DNA of 64,000 nt from Sphingomonas sp. (lineage in GTDB: Bacteria > Pseudomonadota > Alphaproteobacteria > Sphingomonadales > Sphingomonadaceae), in the NCBI RefSeq assembly GCF_017304615.1, contig NZ_JAFKLZ010000002.1:372001-436000 (forward strand), given 5' to 3'. Shown in pieces: positions 35,572-44,608 of this stretch (within the stretch, counting starts at the first letter, position 1; every line of letters begins with the position of its first letter). The notes below the pieces were generated by a model, which saw nothing but the letters and a program-made list of their open reading frames with translations, had not been told where the DNA came from and made no database searches. Both the position numbers and the translations under genes were made by a program.

Positions 35572-37196
35572 CGATGGCAGAGGTCGAACGCTCGCCCCTG
35601 TTAGTCGCGAACAGTCTGGAGCCACCGCGCAATTTGCAGGTGTCGCAGATCGGTCTGTGGTGCGAGATCCCGATCTGGGGATTGCTGCTCTACGATAATC
35701 AAACACCGTGGCTGACGTTGCTCGAGACGCTGCATATCTGTTTCGCGCGGGTGAGCCACAAGAAATCCGTTTTCCCGCCGGAGACCAGCGATGGCGAGCA
35801 TGAGTGGATCAATTACGAGGCGCCGTTGGCGCTTGGGTTGCGCCATTTGCTGTTCGAAGATCAGCACATCGACGAGATCGCCAGCTCCGGTACCGAGAAT
35901 GGAACGATGTGGTCGACCTGGATCGCCGAGCTCGGGGTCAAGCCGCCCGTGAACATTGCGCATTTGCGCAAGACGTTCCCGCAATTTCAGGATTTGGCCA
36001 ACGCGGTCGCCTTGCTGCGCAGCGGCCAGGTCGATGGCAATAATGGCCGGCGCCCAACGTCCCGGCATTTGCTGCCGCTCGGCCCATCAATGCTGTTTGC
36101 GGACGTGAAGGAGGTCGAGCACACGTCAGATCGACGCTTCATGCGACGCAATGGCGAGCTCATATTCCTGATGCTTAATCGGTCGTCGTTGCGCACCGAG
36201 GTCGCCAACCTGATCCAGAGCGAGCTGATCGGCGCGGACAGTCCGTGGAACCGCCTGGCGCGCAAACTGATGGGCGGGGATGCCTATGAGGATCAGCCTC
36301 GGTCGCTGAACACCGGATTTTTGCCGCTCGCCGAGCATGGGGCCTATGAGCGGCTCGCGCAAGACTGGCGGGCAATTCTGTCATTGAAGAAGATGCCGGT
36401 TGCGACCTCCCTCGCACCGCTGGCTCGACTGAGCAGCTTCAACCTTTTGCTCTACATCGTTGAGCGGGCGGTTGAAGTGACCGAAGGTCCGGGCGGCTAT
36501 GTTCCACCCTATGTGTTCGACATGGTCGGCAACACGTCGGGGAATGGGCTGCGCAAGCTGTCACAGAACCTGTTGCAGCAGCACCGACGCTTGATGCCGA
36601 GCGCAACACGCGCATTTGTCGAGGCCTATCGCCAGAGTGACGAGTGGCAGGCGATTGAAGGGACCGACCAGGCAAGTCTGACGGCCTGCAACCGGCTCCA
36701 GCAGCGTTTCTTGTGGAAGCGCGACATCGGTACCGATCCGGACGCGATGCCGAGCCCGAGCGAGCAGATCGAACTGCTGATCAATGAAGTGCAAAAGTCG
36801 CACAGTCACTCAGTGAGCGCGATGTATGTGGCGCACAGCCGGCAAATCGGGGCGATCACGGCGCGTGCGGGCGTCGGGACTTGGTATGCGCCAAATGATG
36901 AACTGATCGAAGCGCTGGTGCTCGCCAATGTTGCTGGCCCGATTGAGCTCGACGCGTTCTTGGAAAAGCTGTTCGACCGCTACCGCATCGTCATTGGCGC
37001 GCAGGAGGCAATGCGGGCGTTCGACGGCGAGCTACCCGAGGTCGACGCGACATTCCGTGAGAATGAGCGAAGTTTCGAAGATCGTTTGCGCATGCTCGGG
37101 TTTCTCGAACGCAAATCCGATGACTGCGCCTTTGTGTTCAACCCTTTCCACCCGGACACCAGCTTGACCGACGGGGATCATGATGTCGCCGCTTGA
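35568..37196 (+). CDS. sspG: Phosphorothioation-linked restriction protein, SspG/DptG-like
   Basis: A 542-residue soluble protein with no nucleotide-binding or nuclease motif that I can see. The central LLLYIVERAVEV and RFLWKRDIGTDPDAM segments and the C-terminal FLEKLFDRYRIVIGAQEAM are helical. It is called from position between the P-loop gene and the large HerA/FtsK-type gene. The GTG at 35568 overlaps the previous stop; an ATG two codons later is an alternative. Its end overlaps the next start by 17 bases. Confidence 0.6.
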   Translation: MTMAEVERSPLLVANSLEPPRNLQVSQIGLWCEIPIWGLLLYDNQTPWLTLLETLHICFARVSHKKSVFPPETSDGEHEWINYEAPLALGLRHLLFEDQHIDEIASSGTENGTMWSTWIAELGVKPPVNIAHLRKTFPQFQDLANAVALLRSGQVDGNNGRRPTSRHLLPLGPSMLFADVKEVEHTSDRRFMRRNGELIFLMLNRSSLRTEVANLIQSELIGADSPWNRLARKLMGGDAYEDQPRSLNTGFLPLAEHGAYERLAQDWRAILSLKKMPVATSLAPLARLSSFNLLLYIVERAVEVTEGPGGYVPPYVFDMVGNTSGNGLRKLSQNLLQQHRRLMPSATRAFVEAYRQSDEWQAIEGTDQASLTACNRLQQRFLWKRDIGTDPDAMPSPSEQIELLINEVQKSHSHSVSAMYVAHSRQIGAITARAGVGTWYAPNDELIEALVLANVAGPIELDAFLEKLFDRYRIVIGAQEAMRAFDGELPEVDATFRENERSFEDRLRMLGFLERKSDDCAFVFNPFHPDTSLTDGDHDVAA

Positions 37197-39327
37197 GATT
37201 ATCGGTCAGGTCACCGCGACGCGGCTCGCCGATATGCTCGAGCGTCCGGGCACACGAGCGCTGTTCGGCATCATGGGACTGAAGCCCGATGTTACCAGCG
37301 CGATCGCGCGCAAAGTGGCGGCGATCCCAGCGGTCGGGAAGATTGAGGTATTCGTCCATCCCTCGCTCAAGGACGGCAATATCGGCGCAGCCCAAGAATC
37401 GCGCAGGACGGCGACCTGGCACCGCAACCACCCTACCGAAGGTGTGCGTGCGGCGATCTTTTCGGTGCCAGCCACGCAGATCCGCGCGGTCGAGCAGAGC
37501 CTCAACCATATCACGCGGATCGACGAAAGCTGGCTGCTCGAACGTCCTGACCTTTGGGCGCAGACGGCACTTGCGCACAGTGTTGAGAGTACGCGCAAGG
37601 ACTTTGGGACGATCCTCGACGGGCTGATCTGCAGCGATCTTGTCGTCACGCCAGTGTTGCTTGCAGCCTTTTGCGCGCGCGTAGCTACGACAATGCGCGA
37701 TGGCGGGTCGATGCTCGAAAATGCCGTGCGCGAGAGCTTGCCAGCGTTGCGCTTGCCCCGAAATGCGGGTGACGCGAAATCGACAATTGCGGAATCGCCA
37801 GGCGCGGCACGCGATTTCTTTCAGCGCTTGCGCAGCGAGGCGCAGCCCTATCTCTACCGGCGTGCCCGCGACGGTGAGACGCTGGCGTCCGGTGATTTGC
37901 GGCGCAAGCTCGATGACCTCCGCCAGACGCATGCGATAAGTGCGGACAATGCCGCTCGCGTCGACGCGCTCTGCGATGATCGCAACGTGCGCGATGGTCA
38001 GTGGAGCAAGGCTCAGGCGGATGCCGCCGAGATCCCCTGGGACGACCTTAGCGCCATCTTTGTGTCGGCCAAGAAAACGGAGAAGCCGAGCTTTGGGCAA
38101 GAAACCAAGCGGCTGTTTGACGAGCAGTTCCGCGGCACGCTGACCAAGGAGGAGACCGACTTCCTCGAAGGCTTGCAAAGTGATGTCGCGAAGCCTGGCG
38201 TCAAAAAGATCGATGACTTCTTCGAGACGCATCGCGAGCGATTGAAGAGCCGGCCGCCGCTCTACCGCCGCTGGGAAAAGTTGATTTTCAAACAGTCGAT
38301 CGAGGTCGACGATCTCACCGAAGGTCTGCTGCGGCTGATTGACCGGGTCTGCTCCGAAGACGACGGCAGTGGGCGCGTTGTCTATTTGTGGCTGCGCGGT
38401 TCCGATCAGGCGAGCTTTTGGGCGAATGAAAAGCTCAAGCCGCAACTCCTGTATTTGCGCGATCGCTACCGCGGGCTGGCAACCTTATTGGCGCCTGCAA
38501 TCAAACTGGATTTCGGTCGTTGCTGGGCGACCGACTGGGAACATGAGACGATCGAGAGTGCCTCGAGCACGACCACGATCGAGTTTGAAGCCTTTCTGGT
38601 CGATGTGGCTGACCTCCCGACGCTGTCCTCAGGGAAAGTCGGCAACCCCTTCGCACGAGCGCAGATGAGCTGGCGGCCCAAACCCAATGCGGTTGGCTAT
38701 GCGCTGCAAGCGGAGCTGCGCTTCCTTAAGCCAGCAAGCGCTGTGTGCGCCTTTTTGCTGACCGGATCGGTTGCCGAAAACCGGCGCGCGCGGCGCGGCG
38801 CGAGCGGCATCGATCTCGAGGATGCAGGCTCGCTCGTCGATACGTTCGGCATGCAGGCGGGCGTGCTCGCAAACTCCGAGGATCAGCGCAATCATGTTTG
38901 CGCGCGGTTCGAGACGGCGCTGGGCGAGTTGCGCGGTGACGCTGTCATCAGCGATGCGGGTGCTGTCGCGATTGCCGCAAGCTTTGCGACGTTCCGCGAG
39001 CGTTACACCACCGCGATCAGCGCTCTGATCGACGGCGACGGCCTGGCTGATCCGGCGCTGATCGAGCAGGCCGAAGCTTACGGCCGCTTGTTCGAGACCT
39101 TGTATACCCATGCCGCGTCCGAGCCCGGCTTGCGCGAACTGGTGGCGCCACTGCTCGAGATTGGCTGCATCCAGGTTGAGGGCAAGCGTGCCGCTGCGAT
39201 CATTGCCAGTTGGCATCCGCTGCGCCTGGCAGAAATCCGCGCCAAGGCGCTCCAGATGGCAGAAGCGGCCACGGCAATCCTGACCCGCCAATGCTGCGCA
39301 GCGGACAGGCGCTGGCGACTATCTTGA
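37180..39327 (+). CDS. sspH: SspH/DptH-like protein, N-terminal part (frameshifted gene)
   Basis: The 715-residue reading frame stops at 39327 after a tail, LTRQCCAADRRWRLS, that looks out of frame. Dropping one C from the CCC at 39284-39286 changes the reading to LTANAAQRTGAGDYLESRIR and runs directly into the next frame, giving a single 1831-residue protein. This N-terminal part has no motif I recognise. In its present form the gene makes a truncated protein without the ATPase domain. It starts ATGATG at 37180, within sspG. Confidence 0.7.
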   Translation: MMSPLEIIGQVTATRLADMLERPGTRALFGIMGLKPDVTSAIARKVAAIPAVGKIEVFVHPSLKDGNIGAAQESRRTATWHRNHPTEGVRAAIFSVPATQIRAVEQSLNHITRIDESWLLERPDLWAQTALAHSVESTRKDFGTILDGLICSDLVVTPVLLAAFCARVATTMRDGGSMLENAVRESLPALRLPRNAGDAKSTIAESPGAARDFFQRLRSEAQPYLYRRARDGETLASGDLRRKLDDLRQTHAISADNAARVDALCDDRNVRDGQWSKAQADAAEIPWDDLSAIFVSAKKTEKPSFGQETKRLFDEQFRGTLTKEETDFLEGLQSDVAKPGVKKIDDFFETHRERLKSRPPLYRRWEKLIFKQSIEVDDLTEGLLRLIDRVCSEDDGSGRVVYLWLRGSDQASFWANEKLKPQLLYLRDRYRGLATLLAPAIKLDFGRCWATDWEHETIESASSTTTIEFEAFLVDVADLPTLSSGKVGNPFARAQMSWRPKPNAVGYALQAELRFLKPASAVCAFLLTGSVAENRRARRGASGIDLEDAGSLVDTFGMQAGVLANSEDQRNHVCARFETALGELRGDAVISDAGAVAIAASFATFRERYTTAISALIDGDGLADPALIEQAEAYGRLFETLYTHAASEPGLRELVAPLLEIGCIQVEGKRAAAIIASWHPLRLAEIRAKALQMAEAATAILTRQCCAADRRWRLS

Positions 39328-39400
39328 GAGCCGTATTCGTACGCTGGCGGGCAGCTATTACGCTGACATCGGCCGCGGCATCGGCACGCGCTCGACTTTA

Positions 39401-42400
39401 TTGGCCGAGACTCAGCGGGTGCTGGATTGCAGCATGCTCGAAGAAGCCGAAGGTGACGGAGTTCGCAATATCGGTGAAGAAGGCGCGCAGGAAGCGGTTG
39501 AATCGCTGCACCGCGTTAGCGCCGAATATCTCGACCTGCGGCCACACGAGCGCGCCAACTTCTCTATCGTGCTGTTGGGCGCGGAATCCGACGATATTCC
39601 CGTGTTACTGGCCAAGAGCCTAACACGGCTAGTCGATCAGAGCCCGGATGTGCGCTGCGACCTTGTCGTTACCCATGACGACCCGGCGCGGCTGCGCGAT
39701 CTATACGAAAGTCAGAACCGGCGGATGGGGGCCGATTTTGACAATAACGCGACGGGTGACCCGAGCCGGTCCTTCATGTCGCGGCTGCGGATCAGCCTCG
39801 TCGGCCCGGACCGGCTGGCGTCTTCGCAAACCGGCAAGGGTAGCGATCTTGTTTTGCTGCAGGACGTGATCGCGCGCTCGGCAACGGTCCGCTGGGTCGA
39901 GGGCGAAGCGATCAGCGACGAGGTCGACTTTGCAACGCATGTCCCAACGTCGCGATCGAAGCGCTATCCATTCAGGAAACGCAGCGTTGAGTCTGGTCTG
40001 TATCTGACCGCCACGGTTCAACCCAACGCCGTTATCGCCTGGACCAATGCCCTGCGCGATGTGCTGATGCGGCAAGTGTCCACGCGGACCGCGCCGTGGC
40101 TGCCGCTGCGCACCGCTGAATTTGTCGATACAGGCGTTGCCGATGTGCTAAAACGCGCGCACAGCCTGGCCAATTGGGTGGTGACGTTTGATCGGATCGC
40201 CGATCGTCGACTGATCGTGCAGGATGATCGTCGCATCATCCGCTATTTCTCGACGCCAAATTCAGCCCATAATGTGATTGTGTCGGCAGAGGTCAGCAGT
40301 CGCGACCTCGGCGATCGCCTGGACAATGATCTCGCCAAGCTGTTGCCGAACGCCTCGATCGAGCTGCGCACTGCGGTGTTGCAACGCCTGCATGCGACAG
40401 CGGCACGCCTGTCGGGTGCGGTGGTGATGAAGGCGGCGCAGTGGCAGAATTTCGCGCAAGAGCTGATCGGCTTGGTCCTGGCGCAACGACGTCTGGAAGG
40501 CTGGTTCGCCGAGGGCGGCGAGCATGCCGCGGCCTGGTTCTTCCTCGATGACAATCGGTCGTGGCTCGACCTGCGCGGAGAGATGGCCGATATTTTGTCG
40601 GTCGCCTTCACGAGCGACGCCGGTGGCCCGGTTATCAAGATCGCCATAGCCGAAGCAAAATATTGCACGGCTGGCACGATCAGCAAGATGCGGACGACGT
40701 CGCTTAGGCAGCTCGAGGCGACGTTCACCGAGATGCATCGACGGCTGCAACAATCGGAGACCAGTCTCGATCCGTCGATCTGGCGCAACCGCATTGCGGA
40801 CATGTTGCTCGAGCAAATGGATCCGTTCGATACGGTTGCTGGTATGAGCCAGCTCGAATGGATCGAAGCGCTGCGCCAGGAAAGCGTACGTATCGAGGTC
40901 AGCGGCCATTCGATGGTGTTCAGCTACGATCTGCCCAATGCGCCGAACGCACCGATCATGCCCGATATCGATATGCCAGCGGAAGAACGCCGGCCGCTGG
41001 CGCAATGGGTTCACGGCCAAGCTGAAGTTGTGGCCCTTCTCACCGCAATGGGTGAAGATCAGCCAGCCCCGCCACTGAACCTGCCAGCGGGCTGGCCAGG
41101 CGGCGGCGACAGCGCTGGCGATGTGGCGTCAGATGGGGGCGATGATGGCCCGCCCCCTCTCCCAACCCCGTCACCGCCCGATGCTAGAGGCGCGACAAGC
41201 GACAGCGGTACGGCCAGCCGCACCGACCCGACGCACCACCGCGATGCCATGGCAGCGGACAACCTCGATCACGACGCGGCGATGACGGGAGCGGAGCCGG
41301 TTGCCGCACCTGTCACGACTTCAGGCGGTCCGGCGGGTGATGGCAAGTCGGATCCATCAGACACTGACATTGCACTGCACGGCGACGCTGGTGCGGATGA
41401 GCCGACGGCTACGGACAAACCAGGAAACGGCACCGAAATAGTGGACGCTGGCGACGGCGCGTCCACCGCCAGCGACACGCCGACAGGTTGGCCGCCAGCG
41501 ATTGCTGATGCGCTAGCGCGGATGAGCGAAGTCGACGACCAGGCGCAGGGCGAAGCGTGGTTAAAGACGATTGTCCAGGACCTGCAGAATGCCTTGCAAG
41601 CCGAAGGCATGGACGCGCCGATCATTGAATCGCGACTGACCCCAAATAGCGGCCTCATTTATGTGGGCGCGCGGATGCTCACGGTCGGCTGGCTCGAACG
41701 GCGCCAGACCGATTTGATGACCCGGCACAGCATCGAGATCATGCGGATCACGCCGCAGCGCGGTAGTATCGCCATCGCTGTCAAACGGCCGGAACGCGCG
41801 ATCTTGCATTTGGCTGATGCGTGGCTACGGCAAGTGCCGAGCCGCAACGCCGGACCAGGCGAGCGCTTCGCACCAGTGGTCGGTGAAAAGGAAGATGACG
41901 GCAATCTGCTGTACCTTCCCTTGGCTGGCGATTTTGGCGGGCAACCGCGCGCTGCACCCCATACGTTGGTGTCGGGCAGCACGGGCAGCGGCAAGGGCAT
42001 CCTGGTCACCAATTTGATGCTCGATCTCTGTGCGCGCAACGCGCCCGATGAAGTTGAGCTCTACCTGATCGATCCAAAGCGCGGCCTCGATTACAATTGG
42101 GCGCGGCGGCTGCCGCACCTGCGGGGCGGGATCATCTCGGATCAGGCCGAAGCGGTGACCCTGTTCGAAAAGCTCGTTGTCGAGATGGAAGAGCGCGATG
42201 CGCTGATCTCGCAGAGAGGCTATCGCAACATCAACCAGTTCAACGAGCGTGTCTCACCGAGCGAGCGCCTGCCGCGCGTGGTGGTGTTCTTCGACGAAGT
42301 CGCCAACTGGATGCAGGACGAGGACTTCAAAAAGGCTGTTGAGACATTGCTCAACAAGATCGCCACGCGTGCGCGGGCGGCGGGCTTGCATCTCGTGATG

Positions 42401-42676
42401 ATTTATCAGCGTGCCGATGTGCAGGTGATGACGATGCAGCTGCGCACCAACCTCGGCAACCGGCTGATCCTGCGACTGCCAGACGAGGGCAGCTCCAAAA
42501 TCGCCCTTGGCGAGAAAGGTGCTGACCGTTTGCTCGGCAAGGGTCATTTGATCGCCAAGCTCGACAGCGACGAGAAGATCTACGCGCAAGTCCCCTTCAT
42601 CGATGAGGACGATGTCGAGGAGCTGGTCGATGCCATCGTGGCGACGTGGAAACGCGGCGCGCCCGCCCAGCAATGA
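39401..42676 (+). CDS. sspH: SspH/DptH-like protein, C-terminal part with FtsK/HerA-type ATPase
   Basis: The 1091-residue frame (TTG at 39401) continues the broken gene. It has a long Pro/Asp/Gly-rich linker around residues 540-700 and a C-terminal DNA-translocase domain: Walker A SGSTGSGKG near 858-866, Walker B RVVVFFDEVANWM near 957-969, and the FtsK-like ILRLPDEGSSKIALGEKGAD. No convincing ribosome binding site precedes any start, supporting the view that it should be read as one protein with the upstream frame. DNA translocation or end processing is inferred from the FtsK/HerA fold. Confidence 0.72.
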   Translation: MAETQRVLDCSMLEEAEGDGVRNIGEEGAQEAVESLHRVSAEYLDLRPHERANFSIVLLGAESDDIPVLLAKSLTRLVDQSPDVRCDLVVTHDDPARLRDLYESQNRRMGADFDNNATGDPSRSFMSRLRISLVGPDRLASSQTGKGSDLVLLQDVIARSATVRWVEGEAISDEVDFATHVPTSRSKRYPFRKRSVESGLYLTATVQPNAVIAWTNALRDVLMRQVSTRTAPWLPLRTAEFVDTGVADVLKRAHSLANWVVTFDRIADRRLIVQDDRRIIRYFSTPNSAHNVIVSAEVSSRDLGDRLDNDLAKLLPNASIELRTAVLQRLHATAARLSGAVVMKAAQWQNFAQELIGLVLAQRRLEGWFAEGGEHAAAWFFLDDNRSWLDLRGEMADILSVAFTSDAGGPVIKIAIAEAKYCTAGTISKMRTTSLRQLEATFTEMHRRLQQSETSLDPSIWRNRIADMLLEQMDPFDTVAGMSQLEWIEALRQESVRIEVSGHSMVFSYDLPNAPNAPIMPDIDMPAEERRPLAQWVHGQAEVVALLTAMGEDQPAPPLNLPAGWPGGGDSAGDVASDGGDDGPPPLPTPSPPDARGATSDSGTASRTDPTHHRDAMAADNLDHDAAMTGAEPVAAPVTTSGGPAGDGKSDPSDTDIALHGDAGADEPTATDKPGNGTEIVDAGDGASTASDTPTGWPPAIADALARMSEVDDQAQGEAWLKTIVQDLQNALQAEGMDAPIIESRLTPNSGLIYVGARMLTVGWLERRQTDLMTRHSIEIMRITPQRGSIAIAVKRPERAILHLADAWLRQVPSRNAGPGERFAPVVGEKEDDGNLLYLPLAGDFGGQPRAAPHTLVSGSTGSGKGILVTNLMLDLCARNAPDEVELYLIDPKRGLDYNWARRLPHLRGGIISDQAEAVTLFEKLVVEMEERDALISQRGYRNINQFNERVSPSERLPRVVVFFDEVANWMQDEDFKKAVETLLNKIATRARAAGLHLVMIYQRADVQVMTMQLRTNLGNRLILRLPDEGSSKIALGEKGADRLLGKGHLIAKLDSDEKIYAQVPFIDEDDVEELVDAIVATWKRGAPAQQ

Positions 42677-43149
42677 TCGTGGCGCATGCGGTCGGAAAGC
42701 GCTTGCGTGGCGCGCTCTATATTCACCGAAACGCGATTGCGGATTTGCCAGCGGCCGAGCGGGAATTGATCGAGCGGGCGAGCCGCTTGGTTGAGGATTT
42801 CAGCTGGAACGTCGCGCGCATTGATCCCGGTGATATCGTTGGGCTGCTCGACTATCTCGCGTTTGATAGCGATGCTTTTCCAGCGCTTGCGCGCGCCGCT
42901 CTGGTCGACGTCAGTGCGCGAAGCGTGCGCTTCACAAACTACCAAAAGTCCCCCAATCCGCTGATCCTCCACCGCAAGGAATTGCTGGTGCGCTTGGACC
43001 ATCCAAATCGGGCTGCGTGGGCAGCGCTGACGGTGGAGCTGGAGCTGCTTGGCTTGTTCCGTGATTGGAACCGGATCGGCCGCCGCGAGGTGTGGAACAC
43101 GATGCTGGCGGATGCAGGACGTGATGGGCAGGGGCAGATGATCGCATGA
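42673..43149 (+). CDS. N-terminal domain of phosphorothioation-associated methyltransferase (separate gene)
   Basis: A 158-residue protein starting MIVAHAVGKRLRGALYIHRN and containing VDVSARSVRFTNYQKSPNPL followed by ILHRKELLV. As I remember the DNA phosphorothioation-associated putative methyltransferase family, this segment is its N-terminal domain, normally fused to the Rossmann domain. Here the two are separate genes joined by a four-base ATGA overlap. The start likewise overlaps the sspH stop (ATGA). Function unknown. Confidence 0.6.
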   Translation: MIVAHAVGKRLRGALYIHRNAIADLPAAERELIERASRLVEDFSWNVARIDPGDIVGLLDYLAFDSDAFPALARAALVDVSARSVRFTNYQKSPNPLILHRKELLVRLDHPNRAAWAALTVELELLGLFRDWNRIGRREVWNTMLADAGRDGQGQMIA

Positions 43150-44555
43150 GCGCAGCGCAGCCCGTGCAGCGGCATCGTACGGCGATGGTACGCCACAGCA
43201 TGTCGCAGCCCATGTCGCTGATGGTTCAGCACGGCGTGATCCATCCCGGGGTCAGCGTGTTCGACTATGGTTGCGGTCAAGGGGACGACCTGCGCGCGCT
43301 GGCGACAGCGGGGATCAGCGCGGCAGGCTGGGATCCGCATTTCTGTCCCGAGCAGTCGCGCCACGCGGCCGATGTGGTCAATCTGGGCTTCGTGCTCAAT
43401 GTAATTGAGGATAACACCGAACGCCGCGAGGCGCTGGTCACGGCGTGGTCGCTCGCCACCCGAGCGCTGGCCGTCTCGACAATGATTGTTGGACAGGTTC
43501 CGACCGAAGGTCTGAAGCCCTACCGTGATGGCTATTTGACCAGTCGTGGCACGTTCCAGAAGTATTTCTCGGTGCCTGAGTTGCGCACACTGATCAGCGA
43601 CGCCTTGGGACGCGCGCCAGTCTCGGCCGCGCCGGGCATCTTCTTCGTGTTTCGGGCAAGCGAAGATGAGGAAGAGTTTCTCCTGCGCCGCCGGATTGGT
43701 CGCCGCTCGAGTACGCTGGCCTATCGTGCGCCGCGGCCGCGTCGAGAGGCGCAGCTGCAACCAGCCGCCAGCGAGCGGGTTGCCGAGGCGCTCGCCCATC
43801 TGGCGGAACTGACGCAGCTGCGAGGTCGGACACCAGTCGTTGAAGAAGTGTCTGCCGATGTACTCGAGCAGCTCGCCAGCGAGCGCGTCTCGCTATCACG
43901 CGCGCTCGACCTGATGTTGGATGGCCCGCTCAGTCAGGCGGCGTTTGACACCGCAGCCGCGGCGATGCGCGAGGATCTGCTGGTCCATTATGCGCTGGCG
44001 CGGATCAACCGGTCGAGCACGGCTGACCGACCAAGCCCAGCGATGGTCCGCGACGTCCGCGCGCATTTTGGGAGCCAGCGCGAAGTGATGGCTGCGGCGA
44101 TGGACTATCTGATGGCGCTGGCTGACGAGCAAAAGGTCGGCGGTGCCATGCTAGAGGCGGCGGCAAGCGGTGTCGCAGCGCGCGATCAGAAAGGTCGTTT
44201 GTTGCTCGACGCTCGCGCCAGCGAAGCGTTGCCAGGCGTATTACGCGTGTATCTCGGCTGCGCGACCTATCTCGCGGGCGAGCCCGATCCCGACGGACTG
44301 ATCCGGATTGATAGCCAGCAGCGCAGCGTCACCTATTTGCCGCTGGACGACCGCAAAGCAACATTCCCATCGTCGAGCAGCGCAACGGTCGTCGATCTCA
44401 AGCGACAGACGGTGCGCGCGCACGACACGCGACGTATGCTCATCGCGCGAAGCCAAGTTCTCGGCAAAGCAACACGCGCGCAGCGCGAAGCCGAAGCAAC
44501 GCTTCGTCGCGGGCGAGAGTTGGGGGAGGCCGTGCTGATGATCCGGACAGATTAG
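43146..44555 (+). CDS. DNA phosphorothioation-associated putative methyltransferase
   Basis: A 469-residue protein. VQRHRTAMVRHSMSQPMSLM leads into SAM motif I, VFDYGCGQGDDL, near residues 38-49, then AAGWDPHF, ADVVNLGFVLNVIED and SRGTFQKYFSVPELR, all typical of the family named from Dnd loci. No catalytic DPPY/NPPY motif of a DNA base methylase is present, so the substrate is unclear; its recurring linkage to phosphorothioation genes is the main functional clue. The C-terminal half is helical. It is the last gene of the overlapping string that starts at sspA. Confidence 0.82.
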   Translation: MSAAQPVQRHRTAMVRHSMSQPMSLMVQHGVIHPGVSVFDYGCGQGDDLRALATAGISAAGWDPHFCPEQSRHAADVVNLGFVLNVIEDNTERREALVTAWSLATRALAVSTMIVGQVPTEGLKPYRDGYLTSRGTFQKYFSVPELRTLISDALGRAPVSAAPGIFFVFRASEDEEEFLLRRRIGRRSSTLAYRAPRPRREAQLQPAASERVAEALAHLAELTQLRGRTPVVEEVSADVLEQLASERVSLSRALDLMLDGPLSQAAFDTAAAAMREDLLVHYALARINRSSTADRPSPAMVRDVRAHFGSQREVMAAAMDYLMALADEQKVGGAMLEAAASGVAARDQKGRLLLDARASEALPGVLRVYLGCATYLAGEPDPDGLIRIDSQQRSVTYLPLDDRKATFPSSSSATVVDLKRQTVRAHDTRRMLIARSQVLGKATRAQREAEATLRRGRELGEAVLMIRTD

Positions 44556-44608
44556 ATGGCGAAGCTGCCGAAACCAAACCCCCGCCGGTCAAGCATTCCG
44601 TTCGCTCG

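Noticed and set aside
39280-39290. Programmed frameshift in sspH
   Set aside because: A shift at CTG-ACC-C would be possible in principle, but no slippery heptamer, Shine-Dalgarno-like stimulator or downstream hairpin is evident. A simple insertion or base-calling error explains it better.
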